Source of the DNA: Strix aluco
Taxonomy: Eukaryota; Chordata; Aves; Strigiformes; Strigidae
Assembly: GCF_031877795.1 (NCBI RefSeq)
Contig: NC_133931.1
Span: 73,321,429 to 73,385,428, forward strand
Length of the DNA: 64,000 bases
Direction: 5' to 3'
The first letter of the stretch is position 1; every line of letters begins with the position of its first letter. Below, one piece after another: positions 37,901 to 52,900 of this stretch. Position numbers and translations under genes: made by a program. Under the pieces are notes generated by a model. That model was not told the DNA's origin. It saw nothing but the letters and a program-made list of their open reading frames with translations, and did not search any database.

Positions 37901-40900
37901 TTCTATCATTTAAAAAACAGTGCTTACCCTCAAGCTTTAGTATTAAAATATTATGGTGAGAAAGTTTTGCATAAGGGAAGAAATACCAGTGGAGAGCACA
38001 GAACAATTACAGGAAAAATTCACAATTTAGAAGTCTCTTATCAAACAACGAATTTCAGGCAGAAAATTTGGCACACCCACCCATTTTTTACCCAATTCTG
38101 AATTGCTCAAATAGCTAGTTTTATTCTATAATAAAAAGAGTGTAAAAAGAGGTTGTCAGGGCAGAAATTATGAGCAACCAGAGAAGAAAAAGTCTAGAGA
38201 GAAAGCAGGACACAGAACAAGACCATTAAAAAGAACAAGCAAATACATTTACAGTGTTTTTCGAAGTTTTCTTTTCCCATTATGAACTATTTTCCTCCCA
38301 AAAGCCTACAGTTTGCCATAACCCCACTAATGCACATCCTTCTGTAATCTACTGATAAAAGAAAACATGTATCAGAGGTTAGCAATCATTTCTATCTAAA
38401 ATGTCTTAGCTTTTTAAAGCATCTTTCATCCAATTAAGCCACCTATATTTCATTAAAAAGGCCTTTAAAATTATTATCCTGGTTTATATAGAAGCTCTAA
38501 GAGTACCTGTGGGGTTTTCTGTTTTGTAGGTCTGTATTTCTATCCAGTTGTGGATGAAGTGACCTCAGAAGATCAGGTCATCAGGAGAACATAGTAAGTT
38601 AAATGTTTTTAAAGTAATTTATTACTAAGATATTTAGAAGTGAAATCACAAGTAATTCAGTAGATGTGTTACAGAGGAAAAATGTAAATAATGTAAAAAA
38701 TTATTCTGTTCTTTCAATTTTCATCTAATTTTTAATAAATGTGTAATTTTGGAATGGAGTGGGAAACAGGGAATAATAATTGTTTGCAAAGTACAGCATT
38801 TCAGATATTCCTGATAAAGATTCTAATGATTAAGATTTCTGAATATTAAGTACGCAGTAATAAAATATCTAAATGCAGTTACTCTTTTTCATTGGTTTCT
38901 TTACTGTTATCTCTTAAACTAATTAGTTGGGTTTCCACAGTGTTGAAAAAAATGGAAATATACAAAGTAGTATCTTAAATTCCTTGTTTTGCCATGTGCT
39001 TCTTTGCATGTCAGTATGCAAGTCTCTGAGGTACATTTTCACCAGGTACATTACCCTGCTTTTTTTGTATGAGATGTTCCAAATTTCCCTCTCATTTATA
39101 CAAAATCCACTCTCACAAACTTGATACAGTTTTACATTTGTATCAAATGTTCCAGAGAAAAACTCAGGCTCTACTTCCATTTGTACAGTTAAAAGAAGAA
39201 CCTAAAATCTTTTAAAAAGGTGTTTTTCCTTGGTTTTCCTCAGGAAAGCAGGGAAGTATGTTGGTTTTATCAGATTTGCTGTCCAAATTGCAAAATAATT
39301 ACATCTGCCTCAGTGCGCTGGTGAGCTGCTTCAAATACCCTGAGAAAAAAAGACCTGAAGTAACAATGCGGACTGTACCCTTGCTGCAGAAAAGGGCTTA
39401 CCATTGTGGCAAACTGAATTGAACGCAAATCAAATATACATGGCTTGTAGGGCAATTTAAGAACTTTTAAAATACCTGTCCATCTCTTTTCTACTTGTTC
39501 AGTAAACCGTTAAGACTGTTCTGTCCATAAGCTCATACTTCCAGATCTCTTGTAAACATGAGGTTTGAAAGAAAAAATAAAAATAAACTGTGTCTAGAAT
39601 CTGATGACTGGGACTTCCATCAAGGGAAACAAAACCAGCAGGTCTGAACCTGCAGCTGAAGTTCAGGCAACAGCTGGATCGACTGGCTGGCACAGCAAAA
39701 CCAGCCTGTCAGTACATATTTTAAGATTTCTGGTCTGCTGGACATGATCAGTTGCGGGGTAGAGTAAGCATTTATGAAGAACAACATAAATGCCCTCTGG
39801 GTATATGCTTCCAGCCTGCTATGAGGTAGAGGGCTCGAGTATTAGGCCTCGGTATGCCACTTTGCTTTCACTCTGCAGTGCAACCATCATGCAAAAGGGC
39901 TATACTTCCCCCATGTAGGAGGGGAAACATGATAATGAACAGCACTAAATCCAAGGTATACTTATGGTAAATGACGATTTAACCATGACTTATAATAAAA
40001 TATAAAGACTTGCACCCAAACTTAAGATACCATCTGAAAGAGTGACCATAAAAGTCACCATGCATTCAATTTTTTTTTTTTTTTTAAAGGGCTTGCCTTG
40101 TAAAGCAAAAGGTAATTTCTCTACTGGCATCCTGCAAACCCACTGCGAGTGAAAAAAATTAAGCTAGCCAGGCACTGCAAGCCCTAGGGGGCTTAGTAGC
40201 CCAAGTGAGTCCCTCAGTGACTCCCAGGAAGCTCTGGCATGTCTTTGATACTGCAACAACATAGCAAGAGGAGCCTCTGCTGAGAGAGGGCAAGTAACTG
40301 CTGATGGCGCAGAGAGAGCACAACTGTCCACCTTTCACAGCCAGAAAGAACAAACTGCAAAACCATGATTTTGCCACTGTTCGGGGAAAGTGACTTGCTC
40401 ACAGCTATGTTATCAAGAAGAGTCAAGACAATGGGGCCAAGTAAAACCAGCAAAAAACCCCTCCCCACAGTCATTCATATGTAGGTTGAAATCTGCAGCT
40501 GTGTAGGGCATATTTCATTATGTTTCCAGAGCAACTGAACTCTGTAGGAGAAAGTTCATTGTGCAACATGACAAAAGCTGTGTGATGTAGCATAAAAGCA
40601 TGCTAGTTGCTCAAATTTTGGAAGAAAAAGTACTGTTAAACACAGATGTGTCATGAAAAAATAGGCATCATACTGTAATGAATAGGTCTGTATGCAGCAG
40701 CGTAAGAGAAAGCTCCTCAGCCATTAAATTTTGTGGGCTGTGTAGAACATGTCTCATGCAGAAATTGTTTAAATCCAAGTTTGGACCTCGCAAAGTTGTC
40801 ACAATTGTACAGTATCCCTCCCTCCTGCTACAGCATGGAGAGCTTGACTGCTGTCCCTCACAAGTTTGTCTGCGCACTTAAGTTTTTCACAGATAGCTTT

Positions 40901-43900
40901 GTTTTTATTGGAGCTCTAATGAAACTCAGTATTTTCCAGCAACTTTCTCCTACTGAAACTTGGGCACTGGCTCACACGCAGAAAATAAATTTGCTCTAAA
41001 TCTTAAATCACATAATACAATTATGATTTCTTAAATTAACAAATACATATTTAAATGCTAAGCCTTTATCAATTACATTGAAAGATGCAAATGGGGAGTC
41101 TGTGCTCAGCATTTTATAACTGAAGATACCTAAAATCTAGATTATACATCTTGGTCTTTATTACTTTTGGTATTTTTAAGAGTAGCTTCTGTAAACTCTC
41201 TTGCTCTTTTAGTTATTACCTAACTGGATGTTAGCTATTCAGACACCAGAAGACAACGAATACTTACGTAAGAGGCAACTCCAAAACTGAAGTTCAAGTG
41301 ATCAAGATTATTCTACAGTCCACATACGAATTACCCTCAGAAGCCTAAGAATTATTGCTTACTGTTTAACAGAAGCATAAAGTTAAAACCTACAGCTGCT
41401 TTTGAGTATGTACAATTTTTCTGATCATGTTGCATGAAAAGAACATCAATTTTCCACTGACTACAGTGGCTGTTATCCAGCATGGCTTCAAGGATTTGGG
41501 GCTAGGATATTTGCCAAGTCGTACATGCATACATAGAGAGCAGAGGACACGAATGGAAAAAATGAGGTGCTCCTAGCCAGCATGGTGACAGGAAGCTTCT
41601 CCATCTTGAACTGAAAGATTTGGAAAAAAATATGCTCATAATCATATTATGTTTTGCATATAGATCAAAACAACAATTTTCAACTACCTGGCTTGAAAGC
41701 AGTTGCACGATCCTTTGGAGTCCAAACTTACTAACACTGATTAGCCCAATAATAAAGCAGCACCCCTCTAGGACTCAAGGATTAGCACTAAGTGTAACAG
41801 CTCTACTGGAGTATGGGTTGAGAATAAAGGAGGATCTTGGTGTTCCACAAAACTGGCCTGGATTCCTCTCAACGCAAAAGGCAGAAGACACTCACCAGCC
41901 AGAATGTGTAAAAAAAAAAAAAAAAAAAAAGTTTCAAGGTGCTTCTTTCTAGAAATGCTGAGAACATGGGTACAAAATGGCTGCAGAAGAAACAGCCCAT
42001 TACATTTCCAATGGCAGTAGGATGATTTTCGCTTACAGGCATGGCAGCAAGAGAATACACTGACAATCCACATAAATTACAAGTGAGAAGCTAGCCAGGA
42101 AATCAAAGGAGTAGTGGTTTAAAGACTACTTTCTGTAGGATAACCTAGTCACATTAAATTTCTCGTTGCTGTGTTTTAAGACAGCACTACAGTACTAGAA
42201 TAAATCCAGAAAATCAGGGAGGAACACATTGTCTGAAAAAGTTCTTGCAGGTTCCCCAGAACCAAACCAGCACGTAGTGACTGTACTTTTTGCTTTGAGT
42301 TTGTACCTGCATCACTGTTTGTGCTTTATCCCACAATCTTTCAGCCTTAGGATAAAAAGGCTTTGAGATAACATTGCTGAACAAGAACACCTGATTTCTT
42401 CCACAGATAATAATATTGTAAGTAGGGACTTTCCATTCCTACATCTTCAGATAATGACATAGTTAAGCACAGTAACTGTGGTATGTCCAAGAGAGCAAAT
42501 TATTAGGTGTACACATAGACAGAATTTAATTCTCTCTACAGAGGTTGCATTTAATCTCATCCTATGCCAAATGATGGGTTTCTCCACTGGAAATGGCACT
42601 CAATTCACTACACGACCTGTGACAGCAAGCACAAGAAATGTCTGGCTTTCAAGATGGCATGCTAAATTGTTTTGCTAAGCAGTGAGTGTACGCAATACTA
42701 ATTACAGTGGTACAGCTTCTAGATCTAAATTGTGTAAAACTGAATGTTTAATGTACCACTGGTTTAAAAAACAGCAGCGACAAAAATCACCACCACCACA
42801 GAAAAGCTTTCCTAGGGCAGACGGCAGAAAATGGGGAAAGCGAAAACCACAATTTACTGGCACCAATGCAGCATCTGTCGCTTATGTTGGTTATTATGGA
42901 ATCATAGATGAGTGAAAGACTAAAAACATATGGCTGGAAGCTACCCATCAAATACCAGTTTAACTAAGCCCCTGTTTTTTTCTGGATGCCAAATAATTAT
43001 CAGTATCTGAGAGGCCAAATACTCCAGAATAAGGTTGTTACAATGATGGCAAAGCTTGCTCAATTTATCTGTCAAACATACTGACTTTATAAATGAGCCA
43101 CCACCTTTTGACCACAGTTCAGTATGGCTGATGGATGTCAATTATGTCCATCAGAAAACAGCTAACTTAAAATGGGAGATTTTATGATGTTTCTAGAATA
43201 CATCTAGAATTAAACCAGGTTTCACCTTGATACTCAGAACTCTTAGGCAATGCATAGCACCAGATTGAGCTTCAGCTTCACAGGAAACGACTGATTTCCT
43301 ATCTACTGCCCCTGCAGAATCATTCCTCCTACTCCGGTAGATACTAGCAACCTAGAAATAAATTACATTAAAACTCTGTGTGTTTGAGACATTGCAGCTT
43401 TAACACTTGGGGGAGTTATACCGTCTGCTCAGTCTTCTGCCTTCTATCGTCTTCACGATCAAAAGGGCTCACATTTACTGAGATCAGGACAGCTCTGAGG
43501 CTTGTTTTTAAAGACATTACAAGGAGCTCAGCGCTCCACATAAAATCCAAGAACTTGTTTACAGGCACAACTCTGTAACAAACTAATGATGCTGTCTCTC
43601 TACTCCTTTGGTGTCTGATGAATGAAGTATTTGGGCCAGAGTAAAATGAACCTTTTCTGAATGCTACTGACTGAAGAGAAATAAGGGATGAAAAGAAATA
43701 CATAATTAGGAATGGAAAGGGGTAATGAGAACCTAACATTTGAGAAACTAGAGCAAAGTATCTACTTGACCTCTAGGACCAGCCAGATGTAAATGTTGCT
43801 TCTCCAGCATTCTTCACTTTGTTTTATTGTTATTTTTGACATGTTGTTAATGTGCCATTTTCAAAACATAAATCTTCTGAATAGTGGAACACAAAGCTCA

Positions 43901-46900
43901 AATGCTTATCTCTAACTTTCAATTCTGTGTCTTTCAAAACTCACTCACTCTCTTGCAATGTAATAAGTAACAAAGCAGCCACTACACATTTCCTATTCCC
44001 AAACTCTTCATGCAGCAGAGCTTTAAAACCGTTGCACGTGTCGACTGAAAAACTGAATCTCCACATGTGGTTTACAGGGCCTCAAGGATGGAGCAGCATA
44101 CAAAAGTCTGGTTTGGATGCATGGGGAGGAGGGAAAAAAAAACAACCAACAAAAAACCACAAAAGGAAACATTTAACTTGCAGGAAGATCAAAAGCATAA
44201 TTTTACAGTGATCTCCATTAATTAACACTGGCCTACACTTAAATCAAAGGCTCACAGAATTGCTTCAAATACTTTAGGACTTGTGCTAAATCACAAAATA
44301 CTGATTAGTACTCCAGCCCTCTGGTGCACATCTACTGTAACTTCTACAATTATTTTAAAAAGCATGTGGCATTCTTCCTCCTTCTCAGCTTCCTCCCTCA
44401 CACCCACTTACAAATGATGCGTACATTATGGCAAACAAATCCAGCTATGGAGAACTGATCTCTTGCACCAAGAAACCAGTCTGATTCAGGGAGATTAGGC
44501 TGGGGCCAGATAATGCTGTTAACAGTAATTTATCTCCTCAGAGTCCTTATTTTGTCCACTAACAAAAATGTAAAACACATTTGTCTCTTATGTTCACTGA
44601 ATTTTCTGTCTAAAAAGCCACAGTACATTCCTCTCCTGCTTGTGCCCCTCAAAAATATCATTCTCATTGGTTTAAAAAGTGTTGTGTTTTATCTTTTTAA
44701 AATTTGGTAGTGTAGAAGTGTGGAAAAACAAGTTACTAAAAATCCTTCTTGACATTTAGACAACAAAGTGTTCCAAATATTCCCATTTATATATGTACCT
44801 TCCCATTTATCTACTGAAACTCTTCAATTTGAAAGGTTTTGACAGCCGATTTTTCTTCATTTTCTTGATGAAGCAGTGTACTTTTTTTGATAATGGTGCA
44901 AACGGGGTTTTTTAATTAATTTGAATTCATAATGTATTTCCAAATTACCAAACCACTGAGAATTTAGAACTTGCTGTAAGGTCAATTTCACAGATGAAGA
45001 AAACTAAACAGAAAGGTGCTTTTGTGAAAAACAAGAATTTAAACCTAATAGCAAATCAGGCAAGAAAATAAAGCAGCTAGTGATGTTGGAGAGAGCAGCT
45101 CAAAACACTGGCTCTTCAGACTAATACTTTCAGAGAAAAATTTTGTTTCAATCTTATTATCATATGCAAATATTTTAAACCCTCAACAGTACCATTTATT
45201 CAAGATGAGGCAGCACAGTGGTGAAAAGATGTCCTGTGAATGATATTTGATTCCTGTAAAGAAGTGGCTAAACATCCTAACTCCATCCCAGTTAGCTCAA
45301 TTCTCCAGCCCGTCTCCATCACAGTAACTTCCTCCCCGGCTCCAACTCTCCCCTCCCTATCCCAATTTCCCTTGATGTCCTCTACATTGCCCAGCTATTC
45401 TTGTGGCAAAGAGCAGCGGAGGTTATGGCTGGTTCCACACTACACAGGCTGACTGGATAGCAGACTAGGGGGAGAGGAGCTACTGAAGCATTCCTTTGGG
45501 TCTCTCTTCTATCCACTTATTCACAAAACTAATTTTATCAAACTTTTAAGGAACTGTATTGTTTCCCTGTCAAATGAAGGAAGAATTGATAAGACTGGCA
45601 GCATGACCACAACAGTCAAGTCTCCCAGGAAATCAGACTAGCACAATACCTCTAAGACTTCCAGAACAGCAGTCCGCTGTCTCCTCTTCCACCAATCACT
45701 GTCAGCAGTAGCTGAGAAGTGTCAGAAAAATGTTTTGCCCTCTCTAATCAAGAAAACTTAATGCACTTTTTATCTCAGAGATACATCTTCATACTATATT
45801 AGTAGAATGAATTTCCAAGAAAACATAGAGCTCATCCACAGAATTCATACATTGTCCTGAGTTGTTTCCTTGCATTCTGTTTCTCCTTTTTTCCATCATT
45901 TTTTATCTTCAGCATTCCAGATTTTGGCAGTGGAAAAACTTTACCAACAATCCTGAAGTAGACTAATCCAGAATCTTTTTACTTTTGGCAGAACTGAAAA
46001 ACATCACAACTGTTTCAGTCTGAATGCAGAAGTAAACGTACTCTGACCATTCCTTTGGTCTAGAATTAAATTTTAAGGCAAGTGTAAGGACCGCTTCACA
46101 CCCTTATCGGGTGATGGTGAGCACTCCTGTGACAAAGAACTTCTTCCATTTCTCCCCAGCTAAGACACTAATTCTCAGCAAGCACAACTGATGTGGAATA
46201 CATTGTTTCCTCACTGTTGCTGAAACAGCTCTCCCAGTTGCTCTCTCACTGTTCCATTACACCTGCCAGAATAACTAATGCATTTGGCTTCAAAAGACAG
46301 TCAATAATGACAGCTGGTGTTTTTACAGTGTCCTCAACCATGTTTTAATTCATGGCTTCCAAGTTGTTCTCCCCTCCCCTGCAGACACCTGTACCATACC
46401 CGGCTCAGTCAGGAAAATCTAGGTATGAATAATTCAGTTTCTAAAACAACCCATTTTGAAATAAAGTGCTAGGAGAAAACCCAGAAAAATCGTTTGTGTG
46501 TGTGCGTGTGTATAAACATATACATGATCATAAATCTCAGCTTCCAATTCCAATCAATGCAAGAACAAACACTTCTACCAGGTAGTTGTAGCATTGTGCG
46601 AAAGTCCTGCAAGTTCTCCTCCTCCCATTCCCCCCCCTCAGCATTTCGATTCAGAGTACACACATTGTGTGTGTGTGTTTCAGTACGGAGGTAAGCCTTC
46701 CAGCTTGGCTCCTCCAGGGAAAAAGGCTATCGTTATTCTTGGAGATTAGTTTTCAGAATCAGGCCAGTATTAACTAAACTACAGTTGCTACCAACTGAAA
46801 GGAAACTTTATTCAAAATGCTGCATTTCACCTGCATGCTTTAACTGAAAGATAAAGACAGTTTTTGTGAACTGGGTGCTTCAGGAACAGTAACAACACTG

Positions 46901-49900
46901 GATGCAAGTTTTCTTTAAATGCTGTCTCATAAGACAGCTAGTTGTTGTCCACTTGTAGACTGTTTCCTTGCTATGCACATTCAAATTCTTCAAAAAGGGA
47001 TCAGCCCTGTCCACAAATGCACAAGTGCTACTATGTTCTGCATCAGATTTTATGCAATTCACTTTTTCTGTCTAACACTATGCTGGTTTTAAATGGAAAC
47101 ATCGAAAGTTTGTAACCGAGACAGAATGAAATCTGCTTTGTATTGTTTCAGCAAGGCTGAGAGAAAAAGCAAGCTGATGTTCTAGCCACTTCTCTTCTTT
47201 CTTCTGTCAAGATTCCCAGAAGCACTTCTTGTCAGCCCTTCCAACCAACCACTCAAATCATTATCAGAAATTCAGCAAAACATCTAACTACCCATATCGG
47301 TCATAGTGAAGAGTAACTTGAGTGTAGTCCTTCCTTTTAACTTCATAGAGAAGCTTGTTAGACAAAAAAATTTAACGTTTTTAGATTTTAATGGTGTCAG
47401 AAAAATTTTCCAAGTGTAACTTTTGAGTATCAGCCTAACAGCACAGGCTTTAATTAGGACAAAATTTAAAGAGAATGCTAAGGAGCACAGGCTTTGAGTC
47501 AAACACAATGACCTTCAAATACACATGGGCTTATTTTCCTGTTAAACAAAACTACCAGAAGACTAAAGCAACTACCAGTTGCTAAAGCAACAGATCTCTA
47601 TTCAGTTTGTTTATATAAGTAATCTCAAATTGTAGAGCAGACTTTTCTGATAGCTTCCCCTTCCCTTTTCCCTTCCATCCATGTTTTCTTTTTTGAAACT
47701 TGATTTCAAATGTTTTCTTTGTAACTCTCAAACTGAGTCAGAAAGCCCAAAGTTTAGTCTGTGTAGTTACCACCTGTCATTCCAGTGTAGTCTTACATTT
47801 CTATTTAGAGTTTACAGTTGCTTCAACAAACAATTCCAAAAGCAAGTTTCCAGTTGTGGGAGGGACACAAGCAGGGTTTATAGTTCTGCTGACTTTGTAT
47901 TCAGAATACAGATTAAGAAATATGTTCTTAAACTTTAATAGGTCTAGCAACACAAACATCCGAATTTTAAAAAATCTAAACAGCAACAATATTACTGTGG
48001 AAAATTAAAGCTAGCAGAAGAGGTGTAGTCTTAACTTGAAAGACTACATTGCTACTACTGACATAAATAGGTGCTACACTTTCAATATTTCTTACATCCC
48101 AGTTCTTACATCCATTTCTTATATCCAGTTGTTTGTTTTTTTTTCTTCCAGCAAACATCTGAATAAAGCAAAGGGAACATCTGCTGCAGAAAGCACCAGT
48201 CACTTGCTAATCTACAGCTGTCCTTCAAAAACTTAAGGAGAAGTTCTAGATAGAGTACTGATTATTCCATTTTCAATTTCCCATCATCTCAGATGTTTGC
48301 ACAAAAACCGAATCCATTACATACCTGCAAAACTTGTTCTTCTGAGGATGACACAAATAGATCCATTCATTTTGGTTAACAGTATCAAATTTTTGGCTTG
48401 CAACAGCCAGGAACATTCTGTCTAAGTGTCTCAGGAACAGCAAGTCCTACCTAGATAAGACCAGCATCTTCTCTCAATATTTTTATAACGAGGAATTCAA
48501 AAGGTACCTCAAGGGTATTAAAGTACCTAGTATCTTTTACTTCCTTTCCCCCCCCCCTTTCAAATAAAAAGTAATGCAGTGAAGGTTAAAAAAAAAAACC
48601 ACCCTTCACAAATAAGGGTGAAATTGGCAAAAGGTTTTATAAATACAGAAGTCGTAACATTTTTATTACAGTTTCAAAACCAGAGCATCTTCAGTGTGAC
48701 AAGAAATGCCTTAAAACATGATGAATCGAAGCAAAAAGTTATTATTTTACAAGGAAGAGCTAAGTACAACCTACAACCTGCCCAATCTCTTAGAAAAGCC
48801 AGGATTTATACTCAAATATCTGGCAATTCAATTTAGAAAGTGGAAGTCTTCAAGTGTTTCTGTTGCTCTGAATGACAACATAGAGCTCTGAAGTCTAATA
48901 CTCTTTCAGGTACAAACTGGGAAACTATGTACCATGGTATCTGAGGCTGCAGTCATTAAATCACAATATAAAAAAGGGGATATTTATTGCTCACGTACAG
49001 AGAGGTTATAAGCTTGTTGTAAGAAATGAGGCATTATTCCCATAAAATGGGTACAGCACAGAGGAACAAAATGCACTGACCACTTGACTTTGCTTTGCTG
49101 TGTTTGACATAAGGGCTGCTGTTCTCCACTCCAGTCCAGCAAATTACTTCTACAAAACTTAACCATTGCAACTGCACCTCCTGCCACTGAAAAAAATGCT
49201 CATGGAAACAAAAGAATCACCACATTTAAAAGACAGGTTAGCAACCTGCAAGCATGCTTAACAAGCCTACTTCTATTGCAGGCAAGAGACACAACCTGTG
49301 TCTCATTTTAAACATCCCCTCACATTAACTTCTAACCTAATAAACCTTACAGAGAGATGAGTATTGCAGTGATTGCTTAATTCTCCCCAGTCATCTTCAG
49401 GTAGATAATTCAAACTACTGAGTTTACTGAAGTTTAGTTAGGGCAGGGGGTGGTGGTGGTGGTGTTGGGGTGGTTTGGTTAGGTTTTGGGTTTTTTTTAA
49501 ACGCACACAAAACCCCCAGTGACTATATTCATTAAAGGACTTGCACTGTGCAACTCAACTTTAAGATGAATAGAGCATTTACACTACACAAAGCATCTCC
49601 AATGGTCATTCAAAGCCAACCTATGAGCAAGGGCTCTGAACCATTCTACACAAATCTCTAAGCATAGGGGCCTGTTTCTGAATCATATTCGATTTAGTAC
49701 AGGGCAGGATGGGGAGAACTAGCACGAAGAGAATCAGTCCATTAGAGATCCTCAGCCTACATTTCGCTCTTGATGGTTGCTATGTACATTTCTCTGAAAA
49801 AACAGTGAGTTACTTGAAACTGGCCCACAAAATAAAGAAAATAATTCTGGCAAAGGCTGTTCCCTTTTTTATTATAAAGAGATCCACAGCCATATTCTCC

Positions 49901-52900
49901 TCAGCCCAAGAATATCTAGATCAATTCAAACACCTGTTTGAGTAGAAGTCATATACTCCTTGAACTGGAAGCACTGTCAACCCAGCTTCAATTTCTGAAG
50001 CTGTAATCCTGAACAGAAATTCATGCAATGGTTCATAATGTCAAGAGATCACTTTTTGGTATCACTATTCACAGGCAGTCTTTTCCTGCCAAGCATGTAT
50101 CAGAAGACCTTAAATACTCAAAACAGTCCGGATGAGTATGGATGAACCTTATTGCCCACTGTTATTTCCCAGCTACTGGTTCTGTAATCATTGCACTATT
50201 AGTAGCAGGTACAGCACAGCTCAGTTCTAACTCAAGATTAACTTGAATTACTGTGGTGCTACCACATTTAGGGACTTGTAGATTACCTACAATGCTGCAA
50301 CCTCCACCCCATAACAAAAAGCAGTGTAGGATTCATGCTACAAATCAATTTTCCTCAACTTCAACCAAAGCTCAGCAAAATACTTTAGCTGCTCAGCTGC
50401 AAGGTTATGAAGAAATGAATTCCAATTATTTTAAGAGGACTTGAAAAGTATGAAGCGTGACTGAAGGTATTACATTAAGTTCATCTGGTACTGACAGAAA
50501 GAAACTGGCATACAAAGGTACTAGGTAAGTATAAAGAGTCTAAAGAAAAAAAAAAACACCACAGCAATAAAAGCACTACTGCATGTGATAATACAAAAGC
50601 CATGGTGGAGGGAAACAGCAGACAACAGCATTGATCCAGTCTTGCACCGAGAAACAAAACCTGAACACAAGAGGCCTGTTATACCACTGCTATCCCTGAA
50701 TTCTTTGCTGAACATTTTTGTCTGCATTTGAAATCATTAAGCTGGAACTGAACAGAAAGAACCTCACAAAAAACCTTTCACTCCAGAGCTAGACTAGCAT
50801 GACTAACTGCTTGCTGTTTACCCCTAAAAACCCCATGACAAAAATCAAACCCTTTAGGAAGACAAGTCAAGCCATAAAGCTCAATCATGAAATAAAAATG
50901 CATTGATCATATAATATTCTCTCAACATGCTAAGAAACCACAATTATAACCAGATGTGTGAGTGTAAGGATATGAATATTGTTTATACAGCTGCAGAAAA
51001 TAAGGAATGCAAGATGGCAACATCACCAATAAGTGTCTTAATTAAATGCAAGCTGTTAAAACACAGCAGGCCTCCCAGAGTAGCAAAAATTCACAAAAAG
51101 TTGGATTTAGCAACAAGATGTTCCCCAATTTAAAGTGGTAAATTGATAGAAACACTATGTAAGAAACTGGGTCATTCGGTATACACTAAGTGCAGTGATG
51201 CTACATTTTTCCGTAACAAAGGTGAGGAGGAGGCTGTAGTTTTTCTAGAAGACGGACATATGATCCCCTGCCCACACTTGTTAGTAAGTCATGCAGAATT
51301 CTGAACTATCAAAGACTTTATTTGAAATTTAGTAAGAGTTTATTTACTCTGTAATCAATGAGACTGTGGAAGAGGCAAAAGTATAGCAATATGAAAAAAC
51401 AGTAAATCAAGTACTTCTCCTGTTCATGTCATTTCTGTATTTTTAAGGCCATGTTAATTCTAGAATATCTACAGGACAGTCTTTATCAAAAGGAGATGAG
51501 CATACCCAGATGCAAATTTATGTATACCTAATTTTCTGTTCCTGCATAACCTAAAAAGCTCTTTTTATCAGCCTTCAGTGAGATCAACAGATCAACCAAC
51601 ACTTCTATTCAAAAACTAGGGGATGGGCAGAGAGGTGGGAGCAGGACACAATGAGGAAGCAGAGAGGGAGGAGTTGGCCAAAGTAGCAGAAAACAGGAAG
51701 TGCTATTAGTCCTCAAAGTTCTCAGAAAAAAGGGTACCTACAAGTCTTCTTGCAAAAATTTCCATTTTCTCCAACAGATAGAATCACATCTACCTATAAA
51801 TCCTATATAAGTTTCCAGACACAGCTACAGTATGCTGAACCTTAAATATTTATACTACTTTGAAATTTACAGAAGTGAAGGGAAAATACTCTTTAGGACA
51901 GTCCTAAATTTGAGACGGGCTCTAAAGGGGCATAAGAGCAATTATAAAATACATCTTCTCTGTCACCTACATAAAATGTAAAATAGATGTACATTAATAA
52001 AGCAAAAGTTCTTTATTGTGCTTGTGAAGGACAAGTTCTACATTCATCACTTCTCATTTCTGATGTTCATGTAAACCCAACAGCTAGAGTATAAGTTAAA
52101 AAGAGAAAGTCTGAAAGTCTTGTTTTCACAGCTCTTTCCTTTTGGTAATGGCAGCTTCAATGCAAGTGACACCCAAACTTCTGCATTTGGAATTTCAAAT
52201 GGTTTAACTGGAAGGACTTGAGTTTTAGGAACAACCATGTGAAAATTTTAATCTTCAAGAAAAAGGAATGACACTGGATAGTTACTTATCCACCTCAGGC
52301 ATAAACTCAGAAATGTTTGTGAGAATATAGATGAAAATAGCAGAGGTTTGGTACGAGTAGTTACAGAATTCCTCCTCTTCAGTTTTCAAAAACAACAGAC
52401 AATACAAGATTTTGATTCTTAAATTTATTTTTAGCAGGATGTGTGTACTAATGGATGGTGACATCATTAGAAGATAGGTCCATGTCCACCACCTGCAACA
52501 GAAGCTAGACAGATGTTAAAGAAAACAATTTAAGAGTTAAAAGATGACACTACTTACCCAGAGCAGACTTATGAAAGTCACCTACTAAGCAGTACAGTTA
52601 GCTTTTGATGCAGACATGATAGCTTATATTATTTATCTGTTGTCAAAATTTCCTGTCAAGATTTAATGCATACATTACCTTGATTTTGATGGGAATCATG
52701 CACTTCTGTGTAGAAATAACTATCAGAGAAACTTTTATTCTTAAAACACTACTTATGGAAAGATTGGTTATTTGAAGTTACTTACCTGTAAATTTTCTTC
52801 AGAAGATAAAAGAGCTGCTAATTTAGGTCTAAAGCTCCCATCTAAAGTTTCAAGTTAGCAAGAATTCTCTGGGAACTCAAATTCTAATACTGTTAAACCA

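Noticed and set aside
41480-41930. Possible processed retrocopy ending in the A21 run
   Set aside because: No poly(A) signal at the right distance, no target-site duplication and no protein-like frame upstream.
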